DNA from: Streptomyces caniscabiei
Lineage (GTDB): Bacteria > Actinomycetota > Actinomycetes > Streptomycetales > Streptomycetaceae
Assembly: GCF_014930365.1 (NCBI RefSeq)
Contig: NZ_JABXWI010000028.1
Location: forward strand, 1 to 64,000
DNA: 64,000 bases
Direction: 5' to 3'
Under the pieces are notes generated by a model that saw only the letters and a program-made list of their open reading frames with translations, did not search any database and was not told where the DNA came from. The first letter of the stretch is position 1. The number at the start of each line of letters is the position of its first letter. Positions 18,750-27,332 of the stretch are shown in pieces. The translations under genes were made by a program, and so were the position numbers.

Positions 18750-20321
18750 ATGCCCCATACCCGCGCCAGCGCCTCCCCCTTGTTCGTCCCCCACAAGGCG
18801 TCGCGGGCCGAGCAGCGCGCCGCCCGCGCCGGTTTCGCCGAGGCCCGGCGCCAGGCCCGCCTCGCCGGAGCCCCGCCCACGCGCCGCGACGAGGAGACCT
18901 TCGACCCGGAGCTGCGGCCGACCTATCCGCCGTCCGGACGCCCCGGCTCCTCCTCGGCACGCGGTGGCAAGCTCCGCCTGCCCGCCCACCGGATGACCAC
19001 CGCCACCGTGTCCGGGGCCTATCCCTTCCTCGCCGAGGGCGGACTGGGCGCGGAGGGCATCTTCATCGGCCGCGACGTCCACGCGGAGGCCGCGTTCTGC
19101 TACGACCCGTTCTCGCTGTACAGCAGCGGCCGGGTCGAGGGCTTCACCAACCCCAACGCGGTCCTGGCCGGGATCATCGGCATGGGCAAGTCCGCGCTGG
19201 CCAAGTCCATTGCCACCCGGGCGATTGCCCACGGTTACCGGGTCTACGTGCCCTGCGACCCCAAGGGCGAGTGGACGGCCGTCGCTCAGGCTCTCGGCGG
19301 CTACAGCATCGCGCTGGGGCCGGGGCTCCCGGGCAGGCTGAACCCCCTGGATGCCCCTGCCCGGCCCGCCTCGGTGAGCGAGAACGACTGGTCAACGGAG
19401 GTCCGCAAGCGCCGTCTCCTGCTCCTGGCCGGCCTAGCGCGCACCGTACTGAAGCGCGATCTCCAGCCGATGGAACACACGGCCCTCGATCTCGCGCTGG
19501 ACCTGGTCGTCACCGAAGCCGAGGCAGGCGGCACCGTGCCCCTGCTCGGCGAGATCGCGCACGCCCTCGGCGCGCCCGAGCGCCTCGACCGGGCTCTCGG
19601 CGACCAGGCCGGGCGCATGGGTCCCGCCGCGCAGGACCTCGCGCATGCCCTGCGCCGTCTGGTCCACGGCGACTTGAGCGGCATGTTCGACGCGCCCTCG
19701 ACCGTCGCCTTCGACCCGACCACCCCGATGCTGTCCATCGACCTCTCCCGCCTCGGCGGCTCGGGCGACGACACCGCGCTGGTCCTCGCGATGACCTGCG
19801 CGAGCGCCTGGATGGAGTCCGCGCTCGCCGACCCGGACGGCGGCCGACGCTGGGTGATCTACGACGAGGCATGGCGCGTGATGAGGCACGTCGGCCTGCT
19901 GGAGCGCATGCAGAGCCAGTGGAAGCTCAGTCGAGGGCTCGGCATCGCCAACCTGATGGTCATCCACCGCCTCAGCGATCTGCTGAGCGCGGGCGACGCC
20001 GGCTCGCGCGGCCGGGTGCTGGCCGAGGGTCTCCTCGCCGACTGTTCCACCCGCGTCATCTACCGCCAGGAGCCCGACCAGCTCACCGCAGCCGCGTCGC
20101 TGCTCGGCCTGACCGGTATCGAAACCCAGGCCGTGTCCGCCCTGACCAAGGGCCGGGGCCTGTGGAAAGTCGCAGGTCGGAGCTTCATCACGCAGCACAT
20201 CCTGCATCCGGCCGAGCGCGAACTGTTCGACACGGACGCCCGGATGCATGCAGACCCCCGTGAGTTCACCGTAACTGACAAGTCCTCAGTTCTTGGACCG
20301 AGCAGGGAGGCGCGGCAGTGA
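18750..20321 (+). CDS. VirB4/TraC-type conjugation ATPase
   Basis: 523 residues. Walker A is GIIGMGKSALAKSIA near residue 141 and Walker B is WVIYDEAWRVM near 368, with conserved FIGRDVHAEAAF and LSRGLGIANLMVIHRLSD segments typical of the VirB4 ATPase domain. The N-terminal half of a full-length VirB4 is missing; SCO6880 upstream seems to supply it. It powers assembly of, and substrate movement through, the type IV secretion channel at the inner membrane. The stop overlaps the next GTG. Confidence 0.85.
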   Translation: MPHTRASASPLFVPHKASRAEQRAARAGFAEARRQARLAGAPPTRRDEETFDPELRPTYPPSGRPGSSSARGGKLRLPAHRMTTATVSGAYPFLAEGGLGAEGIFIGRDVHAEAAFCYDPFSLYSSGRVEGFTNPNAVLAGIIGMGKSALAKSIATRAIAHGYRVYVPCDPKGEWTAVAQALGGYSIALGPGLPGRLNPLDAPARPASVSENDWSTEVRKRRLLLLAGLARTVLKRDLQPMEHTALDLALDLVVTEAEAGGTVPLLGEIAHALGAPERLDRALGDQAGRMGPAAQDLAHALRRLVHGDLSGMFDAPSTVAFDPTTPMLSIDLSRLGGSGDDTALVLAMTCASAWMESALADPDGGRRWVIYDEAWRVMRHVGLLERMQSQWKLSRGLGIANLMVIHRLSDLLSAGDAGSRGRVLAEGLLADCSTRVIYRQEPDQLTAAASLLGLTGIETQAVSALTKGRGLWKVAGRSFITQHILHPAERELFDTDARMHADPREFTVTDKSSVLGPSREARQ

Positions 20322-20839
20322 GCCCCCGTGGGGTCTCGATTTCCCGGTCCGGGCTCGCCCCCGGTCTCCGGTTCGGTGCGGTCAAGGACGCCGCCCCGCT
20401 CCAGCGCCCCCCGACGACCCGCCCGACCACGAGTCCGGACAACGGCGCACCGGCACCTGACGGGAACGACCGCCTCGCCGCAGCCCGGACCGAGGAGTTC
20501 ACCGACCTATTCCGCGAGGCCGTCACTGAGGACTTCGGCGCGGTGGCCCGCCTGCACCAGATGCTCGAAACCGCCTCCGAGTGGTGTCGCACCCACGGTG
20601 CCCGAAGCAGCGCGTCCGAGTTGGACACCATCGCCTCCCGGTTGACCGACCTCGGCGAGGAGCTGCATCTCGTCGCGGAGAACGTCGACCACGAGATCCA
20701 CTCCCGGGCGCACCAAGCGGCAGCAGCGGCCCGCTTCTCGCCAGCGGCGTCGGCCCGGGGGACCTCCCCCGGCCAGCGGAACGACGCTCCATCCCCTGCC
20801 CCACCATCCGTCACGCGCTCGCTGCCGCGTTCGCGGTGA
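20318..20839 (+). CDS. Transfer-region protein of unknown function
   Basis: 173 residues, GTG start in a GTGA overlap with the VirB4 stop. A Pro-rich, probably disordered N-terminus is followed by a helical segment (about 55-130: TDLFREAVTEDFGAVARLH, HEIHSRAHQAAAAARF). No known family is recognised. Tight coupling to VirB4 suggests a role in transfer. Confidence 0.65.
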   Translation: MSPRGVSISRSGLAPGLRFGAVKDAAPLQRPPTTRPTTSPDNGAPAPDGNDRLAAARTEEFTDLFREAVTEDFGAVARLHQMLETASEWCRTHGARSSASELDTIASRLTDLGEELHLVAENVDHEIHSRAHQAAAAARFSPAASARGTSPGQRNDAPSPAPPSVTRSLPRSR

Positions 20840-20867
20840 GGCACCCGTACAGAAACGAGTAACGACC

Positions 20868-21566
20868 ATGCCTACCTCTCCCGACTCCTCCGCCACCCCT
20901 GATCGCCAGCCGCAAGATGCCAACGAACGGGCAGCATGGCGGGCGCGTGTCCAGGCCCTGGCCTCCGCCGCCGACGGCATCAGGCAGGCTTCGGACCAGT
21001 GGGCCGCGGTCTCCGACTCGTACTGCGACGAGGACGGCTGGCCCGTCGACGAGACCGGCTACGCCGACGGCAAGGTGGCCCGGGACGCTACCGCCTGGGA
21101 GCACGTCGAGACCTTCCTGGCCCACGGCCCCGAAGTCCTCGCCGGTGTTCGGGCCGCCGCGCAACCGGCCGACTACCTTGACGGCCCGATCAGCGCCGAC
21201 CTGCTGCGCCTGCGCGGGATCGACTCCGTACTGGAGCGAGCGGGCGAGATCCGCCGCGAATGGGATCAGGTCATCGCGCTCATGGAGGGGTCCATGCCCG
21301 GGTCGCGGGAGCTCTACGAGGAACGAGCCCGCGAGATCCGCAACTCCGAAGGCTGGCACTACGCCGACGAACTCAGCTACAGCGGAGCGGCGTTGGCCAG
21401 GGCTGCCGATCACCTGACCGACCGGATCGGCGATGACCAGTCCGAGTACACCGGGCGTGTCCAGGCGGCCCTGGCCCGATCCCCCTCCGGCCAGCACGGT
21501 GCCTCCGCCGCTTCGCCGCCCGCCTCGGCGGCGTCAGAGCCCCCTGCCGTGCGGCGCTCGCGCTGA
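20868..21566 (+). CDS. Helical transfer-region protein of unknown function
   Basis: 232 residues, acidic and strongly helical, with no membrane segment or signal peptide. The central region (DYLDGPISADLLRLRGIDSV, ERAREIRNSEGWHYADELSY) is the best conserved-looking part and the C-terminus is Pro/Ser-rich. I cannot assign a family. It follows the VirB4 cluster on the same strand with a 28 nt gap. Confidence 0.65.
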   Translation: MPTSPDSSATPDRQPQDANERAAWRARVQALASAADGIRQASDQWAAVSDSYCDEDGWPVDETGYADGKVARDATAWEHVETFLAHGPEVLAGVRAAAQPADYLDGPISADLLRLRGIDSVLERAGEIRREWDQVIALMEGSMPGSRELYEERAREIRNSEGWHYADELSYSGAALARAADHLTDRIGDDQSEYTGRVQAALARSPSGQHGASAASPPASAASEPPAVRRSR

Positions 21567-21712
21567 CGCCTCTAGCACCGACTTCCGGCGAGGCCAAACC
21601 GCACGATCGCCGGATCCTCAACGAACGCCACTACCCCCTACCGGCCCCCGCCCCGGCTGCGGCTTCCCACCGCCGTCGCCCCCTGGGGACAGCCGGCTAC
21701 GGAGAAGCCCAC

Positions 21713-22858
21713 ATGCGCCCCGATCAGACCCTGGTCACCCTCCAGCGGGAGGGCACACGCATCACGGCGCGCACCAGCGAACCCTTCATCCAGGAAGCCG
21801 CCGCTGGCACGTCGGAGCATGACCACCCGTACGGCCACCTGACCACGCCGCTTCGGCAGCGCGGACTGTCCTGCACCGTCGAGTACGGCCTCAGCGACCA
21901 CATCGTCCACGCCGAACTTCCCGACGGCAGCGCCCTGATCATCTCTCCGCCCCAGGAACCGCCCACCGACCACCCACCCGGGTATCCGGAGAGCTGGTTG
22001 GTGACCCGCGGTCATCCCGACGATTCCACGCTCCACGAAGTGATCTACGACTCGGAGCCCGACGGTCCCCACGCCCGACACGGCGGCAGCATCCCCCGCC
22101 TGCTCGCCGCCATCGACACTCGCCTGGACCAGCTCGGCCTGCCGCCCCGGCCGGAACCGCGGCGACCTGCCCACGAGAGCGGCGCCGACGCGGTGCTCCA
22201 CCGTGCGGGCTTCGTCCCCGTCGTGCTGTTCCGCGAGCGTTTCCACCGGCTGCCCTCCGCCATGACCGACCCGGTCGAGCAGCGGCAGATGGTGACCCGG
22301 GCCGTCGACATGCTTCAGGCCGAGGGCTTCGACGTCTCGTGCGATCCCGGCCTGCTCGACCCCAGCCTGCCGCCCCCTGGTGATCAGGGGCTCAGCCTCG
22401 GCGACCGGCTCGGCCACCTGCCCCAGTCCATCCGGTCGGCGGCGCACACGGGCGAAGTCGTCGCCGCGCTGAGCGAGCTGACCGCTCCCGGTGACGGCGT
22501 TCTCCAGCGCGTCGTGGAGTCCCTCAACACGACGGCCGACTGGTGGGGAAGCCTGGACGAACCCGCCGATCCCCACTACGCGAACCGGCTGCGTTACATC
22601 GCCCAGAAGCTCGACTCCTACGCCTTGGACATTCGGTCCATGCGCGGCGTCCTGGCCGACCGGCACACCGACCACCCCGGCAGGCTCCAGACCCGGGTGG
22701 ACCAAGTCGCCCCGGAGGAACCGGCGGCGTCCCGGGTCGCCGCCGCTCTCGCGGTCTCGCCGACCGCACGGCCCACAACCCCGGTCGCGCCGCCGTCCGC
22801 TTCAGCCGCACCTGCCTCCCTGCCACCCGCCCGGCCCTCGTCCGCGCCCGATCGCTGA
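21713..22858 (+). CDS. Element-specific protein, paralogue of the 32255-33532 C-terminal region
   Basis: 381 residues in three parts. The N-terminal domain (1-150) is unknown. The middle domain (about 160-215) begins AVLHRAGFVPVVLFRERFHR and matches, in layout, LLKHAGFQQIEDWYGLRHRL of the protein at 32255-33532 and MLKGFDFHPVPDHPNLYAL of the next gene. The helical domain from about 225 ends in a low-complexity Pro/Ala tail. The family therefore recurs at least three times in this window. No enzymatic motif is visible. Confidence 0.65.
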   Translation: MRPDQTLVTLQREGTRITARTSEPFIQEAAAGTSEHDHPYGHLTTPLRQRGLSCTVEYGLSDHIVHAELPDGSALIISPPQEPPTDHPPGYPESWLVTRGHPDDSTLHEVIYDSEPDGPHARHGGSIPRLLAAIDTRLDQLGLPPRPEPRRPAHESGADAVLHRAGFVPVVLFRERFHRLPSAMTDPVEQRQMVTRAVDMLQAEGFDVSCDPGLLDPSLPPPGDQGLSLGDRLGHLPQSIRSAAHTGEVVAALSELTAPGDGVLQRVVESLNTTADWWGSLDEPADPHYANRLRYIAQKLDSYALDIRSMRGVLADRHTDHPGRLQTRVDQVAPEEPAASRVAAALAVSPTARPTTPVAPPSASAAPASLPPARPSSAPDR

Positions 22859-22882
22859 CCGCTGCCCAGCTTGGAGCCCGCC

Positions 22883-22955
22883 ATGTCCCGCACCAGCAGA
22901 ACCGTCCCCGTCCTCGACCGCCCCGCTCCCCCTGCGCCCATCGGACGGATCCGCC
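22883..22955 (+). promoter_or_regulatory. Translated leader, copy 4 (divergent)
   Basis: GGAGCCCGCC precedes an ATG that opens an Arg/Pro-rich reading frame (MSRTSRTVPV) offset from the next gene; the leader ends GGATCCGCC before the ATG at 22956. Both ends resemble the leader before 40456, although this copy is 73 nt rather than 64-65. Confidence 0.35.
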
Positions 22956-23729
22956 ATGCCCACCCCCGAGCACGACCCGCTTCCCGACATCGCGGTCGGC
23001 CGCCACCCCGACCTCGGCATCGTCGCCGCCAACCCCAAGCAACTGGCCGCAAGCACCTGGATGTTGAAGGGATTCGACTTCCACCCCGTCCCCGACCACC
23101 CCAACCTGTACGCACTGGCCAACCAGCAGCGTGACGGGCAGGGCCGCACCACCCGGGCCGTCGCGCTACTACGCAAGGCCGGCTACCGGGTCGACGTGGG
23201 CACCGCGTTCGACCCCTCGCCGACCTCCGGACCAGCGCCCGCCCCCGACCGGCCCCCGCGCGTCGAGCCGGACGTCGCGTTCGCCGAACACCCGCAGCTC
23301 GGCGTGGTCGCCGCCACCGCCGACGGTTCCTCCGCTCTCGACGGCCCGCTCATCCTGGAAGAGCACGGCTGGCGACACAAACCGAGCCTGGACATCTACA
23401 CGCTGCCCATCACCACGCACCGCAGCGAGGCGCTCGACAAGGTCGCCACTGCCACGCTGGCGATGCATCGTGCCAACCTCCAGGTGGCCGTGCAGCCCCT
23501 CCTCGCCCAGGACGTAGCCGCGCGCCGCTCACCCGCGCCTACGACGGCAGCGCGCCCCCAGCGCGATCAGGGCTTCACCACTCACAAGTTCCCCATGAGC
23601 GCCGCCGCGCTCGCCGCCAGTCCCGCCCGCGCCGACCTGCCGGGTAAGGCGCCGGTGGCCGTGCCCGCCGCCTCCGGCCCGGCGGCCCGCCCGGTGGACC
23701 CGCGCATCGCGTTCTCCCGTAACCGCTGA
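22956..23729 (+). CDS. Two-repeat protein of the element-specific family
   Basis: 257 residues with two internal copies of one unit: IAVGRHPDLGIVAANPKQLA to about residue 80, and VAFAEHPQLGVVAATADGSS to about 165. Each pairs an IVAA/VVAA strand with a GF/GW-HxxP segment and a helix of hydrophobic repeats. The second half of each unit resembles the middle domain of the protein at 21713-22858. The ATG at 22956 is preferred because upstream reading in this frame crosses the previous gene. Function unknown. Confidence 0.65.
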   Translation: MPTPEHDPLPDIAVGRHPDLGIVAANPKQLAASTWMLKGFDFHPVPDHPNLYALANQQRDGQGRTTRAVALLRKAGYRVDVGTAFDPSPTSGPAPAPDRPPRVEPDVAFAEHPQLGVVAATADGSSALDGPLILEEHGWRHKPSLDIYTLPITTHRSEALDKVATATLAMHRANLQVAVQPLLAQDVAARRSPAPTTAARPQRDQGFTTHKFPMSAAALAASPARADLPGKAPVAVPAASGPAARPVDPRIAFSRNR

Positions 23730-23755
23730 TCCAACTCCCGTAAGGAGCAGTTCCC

Positions 23756-24253
23756 ATGGCTGTGAAGACCCTTTGGCAGATCACCCACTCCTGTGGGCAC
23801 CAGGCTGAGCGAGACCTGTCCGACCGTGCGGCCGACCGTCGCGCAGGGTTCGCCGAGTGGCTCGCCAAGCAGGAGTGCACCGATTGCTGGCGGGCCGCGA
23901 GGGAGGGCGACGAGCAGGACAAGGCCGCCTGGCTGGAGACCAAGCGCGCCGAAGAGCAGGCCGCGTCCGAAGCCTGGTCGGAACAGTACCGAATGCCACC
24001 CCTCGAAGGCCGCGAGCGCGCCGTCGCCTGGGGCGTGCGCTGCCGCCACCAGGTCCTGGCCGCCGCCTACACCGTTCTGGTCCTCGAAGGCGAGACCAGC
24101 GAGGCGGAGTGGGAGGAGATCGAAGAAGCGGCACGCACGATCACCCGCGCCGGCTGGTGGATTGATCAACGCTCCTCCGAGCCCGGCGACCTGACCGAGC
24201 TGCTCGAAGCGGCCACCGGCGCCGACCGGCCCACCGAGAACCCCCACTTCTAA
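23756..24253 (+). CDS. Zinc-ribbon-like transfer-region protein
   Basis: 165 residues. The N-terminal 50 residues carry a possible metal site, HSCGHQAERDL and later QECTDCW (one Cys-x-x-His and one Cys-x-x-Cys). The rest is a helical, acidic domain ending in WWIDQRSSEPGDLTELLEAA. It has a good AAGGAGCAG ribosome site. It is the last intact transfer gene before the cargo region, with unrelated sequence beginning just downstream. No function assigned. Confidence 0.65.
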   Translation: MAVKTLWQITHSCGHQAERDLSDRAADRRAGFAEWLAKQECTDCWRAAREGDEQDKAAWLETKRAEEQAASEAWSEQYRMPPLEGRERAVAWGVRCRHQVLAAAYTVLVLEGETSEAEWEEIEEAARTITRAGWWIDQRSSEPGDLTELLEAATGADRPTENPHF

Positions 24254-24304
24254 TAGCTCATCGGTAAGCCTGAGCTCGTGAGCGCAAGGGCTGCCGAGTG
24301 AGGT

Positions 24305-24536
24305 GGAAGCCTGCCCCACTTCCGGGACGAGATCCCCGTGGTCAGACCGGCTCTGCCTCGCGCCTACCCTGCCGGGCGGAGACCTTCGGTAGTTCCGGGA
24401 CCTTTGATCTCTTGTCTAAGACCGGTCCCGCCCGGCAGGAGCGGATCAGGTTTCATGTCGCCAGCCCGCCGGCAGGGGCCGACCTCTCAGCAGTTCGCGA
24501 GCCCAGAGCTCTCCAGCAGACCGAGGTCCCTGCCGG
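24305..24536 (+). ncRNA. Candidate bridge RNA of the IS110 element
   Basis: Three stem-loops precede the transposase. A small 5' hairpin is GGAAG/CTTCC (24305-24323). A 12 bp stem CCTGCCGGGCGG / CCGCCCGGCAGG (24368-24379, 24428-24439) encloses a 48 nt loop with an inner GACC/GGTC. A third, CCGGCAGGG / CCCTGCCGG (24469-24477, 24528-24536), encloses a loop with inner GACCTC/GAGGTC. One short hairpin plus two large-loop hairpins matches the published IS621-type bridge RNA plan of target- and donor-binding loops. Which loop is which is not assigned here. Confidence 0.6.
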
Positions 24537-24646
24537 TCGCTGGAGACACGAACGGCTCATGAGATGGCGTGCCCCGAGCACTTCTATTAGAGCGCCGCGT
24601 GCTCCGTCCGGGAAACGACGTGCACGACGAGACGGAGGTAGAAAGG

Positions 24647-25882
24647 TTGAGCGCGATTTTCTGCGGCATCGACTGGGCGGAGGGGCACCACGACATAGCC
24701 CTGGTCGACCAGGACGGCAGCCAGTTGGCCAAGTTGCGGATCAGCGACGACAGCGCCGGCTTCCATGCCCTGCTGGAACTACTGGCCCGCCATGGCGACA
24801 ACGTCGAGAACCTGATCCCGATCGCCATCGAGACTCCCCGTGGGCTGCTGGTCGCCTCTCTGCGAGCCACCGGTCGCAAGGTCTATGCGATCAACCCCTT
24901 GGCCGCCGCCCGCTACCGCGACCGCGGCAGCGTCTCCCGGGCCAAGTCCGACGCCGCTGACGCCCGGGTACTGGCCAACATTCTCCGCACCGACCGGCAC
25001 GCCCATCGCCCACTGCCCGCAGACAGCGAAGCCGGGCAGGCCATCGCCGTCCTCGCCCGCGCCCACCAGGACGCGATCTGGGATCGACAGCAGATGGTCA
25101 ACCGGCTCCGCTCCCACTTGCGCGAGTACTACCCGGCCGCCCTCACTGCCTTCCACGGATCGGGCAAACTGGGACTCGACTCCGCACACGCACGCGCGGT
25201 TCTTGCGGCTGCCCCCACCCCGGCCGCCGCGGCCAGACTCACCCGCAGCCAGCTGCGCGCACTCCTCACACGAGCGGGTCGCCTGCGCCGCGGCATTGAT
25301 ACCGAGGTTGAACGGCTCCGGGAGATCTTCCGGTCGGAGCACCTCCACCAACTGCCCCTGGTCGAAAAGGCCATGGGGCACCAGACATCGGCACTCATCC
25401 AGCAGGTCAACGCTGCCTGCAGCAGTGGCACCGACCTCGCGGCGGCGACTGAGGAAGCGTTCCTCGCGCACCCGGACGCCGACATCATCACCAGCTTCCC
25501 GGGTCTGTCCGTGCTCTCCGGGGCCCGAGTGTTGGCCGAGATCGGCGACGACCGCTCCCGGTTCGCGGACGCGAGGGCGGTCAAGGCATACGCCGGCGCG
25601 GCACCCGTGACACGGGCGTCAGGCCGCAGCCACGTCGTCGTGGCCCGGACTGTCAAGAACCAACGACTTGCCGGCGTTGGCTACATGTGGGCCTTTGCCA
25701 CACTCCGCACCGACGCTCCACGCGCTCATTACGACAGGCGACGAGCCGGCGGAGAACGCCACACCGCCGCCCTGCGGAATCTGTTCAACAAGCTCCTGGG
25801 CTGCCTCTACCACTGCCTGCAGAACCGAACGACATACGACCCCGACCGAGCCTTCCCAGCCCCTTTGGCCCTCGCCGCCTGA
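24647..25882 (+). CDS. IS110-family DEDD transposase (recombinase)
   Basis: About 411 residues from a TTG preceded by GGAGG eight bases upstream; further in-frame starts lie upstream at 24569 (ATG) and 24620 (GTG). The RuvC-like N-terminal half shows FCGIDWAEGHHD, IAIETPRG and SDAADARVLANIL, matching the first three acidic sites of the DEDD group. The C-terminal IS116/IS110/IS902 domain has ITSFPGLSVLSGARVLAEIG and a serine-containing APVTRASGRS segment. Length is normal for the family and no frameshift is visible, so it may be active. Confidence 0.9.
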   Translation: MSAIFCGIDWAEGHHDIALVDQDGSQLAKLRISDDSAGFHALLELLARHGDNVENLIPIAIETPRGLLVASLRATGRKVYAINPLAAARYRDRGSVSRAKSDAADARVLANILRTDRHAHRPLPADSEAGQAIAVLARAHQDAIWDRQQMVNRLRSHLREYYPAALTAFHGSGKLGLDSAHARAVLAAAPTPAAAARLTRSQLRALLTRAGRLRRGIDTEVERLREIFRSEHLHQLPLVEKAMGHQTSALIQQVNAACSSGTDLAAATEEAFLAHPDADIITSFPGLSVLSGARVLAEIGDDRSRFADARAVKAYAGAAPVTRASGRSHVVVARTVKNQRLAGVGYMWAFATLRTDAPRAHYDRRRAGGERHTAALRNLFNKLLGCLYHCLQNRTTYDPDRAFPAPLALAA

Positions 25883-25926
25883 GCGCGGACTTGACCACGC
25901 AACGACATGAGATGTCTGACCGCCCG

Positions 25927-25946
25927 TGCCCCGCCCCTACGGGGCA
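25927..25946. terminator. Small GC hairpin after the transposase
   Basis: TGCCCCG / CGGGGCA, 7 bp with a 6 nt loop, about 45 nt after the transposase stop. The remaining sequence to 26195 shows no supportable gene and presumably holds the promoter of the Hsp70 operon. Confidence 0.4.
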
Positions 25947-26195
25947 GCGAGACAAACGGAAGAACTACGCCCTTCTCTCCTGCCGCCAGACGGAGTTCAT
26001 GCCCACCCCGTCCAAACCAAACGATCACGTTCGGGAAGCGGATGGCGTCTCAGACATGCATCGGCAGCTTGGCCCACACGAAGGTGACATGACAGCCCAT
26101 CACGGGTCGATCTCACTCAACCGGCGACCTCGCAAAGTACCCGCAGTCCGACTAGCCTTCCGAAGGCGTAGGGGACGCGGATCAGGAAGCGACGG

Positions 26196-27332
26196 GTGGG
26201 GCTCGTGGGGTTCTGGCACACCGGCTACATGGAGTTCCATGAGCCGACCGGAATTGAATGGGTCGGGCTACCAGCCCCGCCAAAGCCCCGTGAGTTTCCC
26301 TGCACTGAGTGTGGGCTCATCTTCTCGTCCGAGCGCGCCCTCCGAGCGCACCGCTTCGACGGTCATGCGACTAAGCGGCCGACCCTCCTCTTCAGGGGAC
26401 GAGAGTGCGGGCGCACGCGCTTGATGGTCACGAGCCCCAGTGTCTCCGCCGATTGGGTGACCTCGGATGTCGAATCCATCGCCATCAACGGCCGCGAAAC
26501 CTCACCGTCTGAGGCCGCCGGCTTCCTTGCGTCGGTGAAGGTTGGCGTCCAGACGGTGGCTGTTTCCAATGGCCCGCTGGAGCGGACGTTTGAGTTCGAT
26601 TTCTGCCTTGCAGAAGAAGACGACCTCTGCCTCGTCGACCAGGCCTTGGAGAAGCTCATCTCCAGTCGCGAGTTGAGTCGCAACGCAATCGACACCTTCA
26701 TCATGCGTGCCGGCCGCGGGGTGACGGCCCGCCGTTACCGCGAAGGTGTGGCGGCATACCTGTACGGCGTACTCGCGCGTGAAGCGGTCGAGGACCCCGG
26801 CCGGGTAGATGCGTCGGGCGCGCCGATCTACGAGCAGCGGTACAACAGTGCGGTCTCTCTGCTGTCGACCTTCGACCGCCCCGCAGCGGAGGCGATCTGC
26901 GGGTTGGTCGCGTTGCACTACAACCAGTTCGAACTTGCGGTACGCAAGACCAACAGCCACCGCGTCTCCGATGTCGCGGCGCGGTTCCGATCCCTCCTCG
27001 CAGGCGGCGCATTCGTCACGACAAGCCTGGCCGACCGGTCGCACGGAAGCTTCGATCGGGCCTTGAGCGACTCCGTTACCGAGGACCTCCTGGACCTCGG
27101 TGCGACGGCTTTGGACGGGACACAGTCATCCATGGTCACCCAACTACTGCCCTCGCTGGGCGAGCTCCGGCCCCAGGACCAATTCAAGGTCCGACTCATC
27201 GCGGCTGAGGCGCTGCTCGCTGTGGGAGACATCGATGGTGCATCACGACATGGCGAGGCGCTCAGGCACTCCAAGGAGACCGGCGCCTGGTACGCAGGAT
27301 TTCGGACCCGATTGCAAGAGGTAGGACGTTGA
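26196..27332 (+). CDS. Zinc-finger protein, gene 1 of the Hsp70 cargo operon
   Basis: 378 residues. A single C2H2 zinc finger lies near residues 36-58 (CTECGLIFSSERALRAHRFDGH). The following domain (about 75-180) is beta-rich (FEFDFCLAEEDDLCLVDQAL) and a helical C-terminal half (about 185-378) has a TPR-like feel (YREGVAAYLYGVLAREAV, IAAEALLAVGDIDGASRHGE). Start choice is uncertain: GTG at 26196 or ATG at 26229. The stop overlaps the TTG of the next gene, so the operon is coupled. I do not recognise the family; recruitment of DNA, RNA or a protein ligand through the finger is possible. Confidence 0.7.
   Translation: MGLVGFWHTGYMEFHEPTGIEWVGLPAPPKPREFPCTECGLIFSSERALRAHRFDGHATKRPTLLFRGRECGRTRLMVTSPSVSADWVTSDVESIAINGRETSPSEAAGFLASVKVGVQTVAVSNGPLERTFEFDFCLAEEDDLCLVDQALEKLISSRELSRNAIDTFIMRAGRGVTARRYREGVAAYLYGVLAREAVEDPGRVDASGAPIYEQRYNSAVSLLSTFDRPAAEAICGLVALHYNQFELAVRKTNSHRVSDVAARFRSLLAGGAFVTTSLADRSHGSFDRALSDSVTEDLLDLGATALDGTQSSMVTQLLPSLGELRPQDQFKVRLIAAEALLAVGDIDGASRHGEALRHSKETGAWYAGFRTRLQEVGR

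Larger units (their letters stand above)
24290..25925 (+). mobile_element. IS110-family insertion element (ends approximate)
   Basis: One DEDD transposase with a roughly 350 nt structured non-coding region on its 5' side, the layout of the IS110 group rather than IS1111. IS110 elements usually lack terminal inverted repeats, and I see none, so both ends are estimates. It interrupts the run of transfer genes and borders the Hsp70 cargo. Confidence 0.65.

Noticed and set aside
26196..26300. A CRISPR array or tRNA near the cargo junction
   Set aside because: No spaced direct repeats and no cloverleaf-like sequence were found here or elsewhere in the window.
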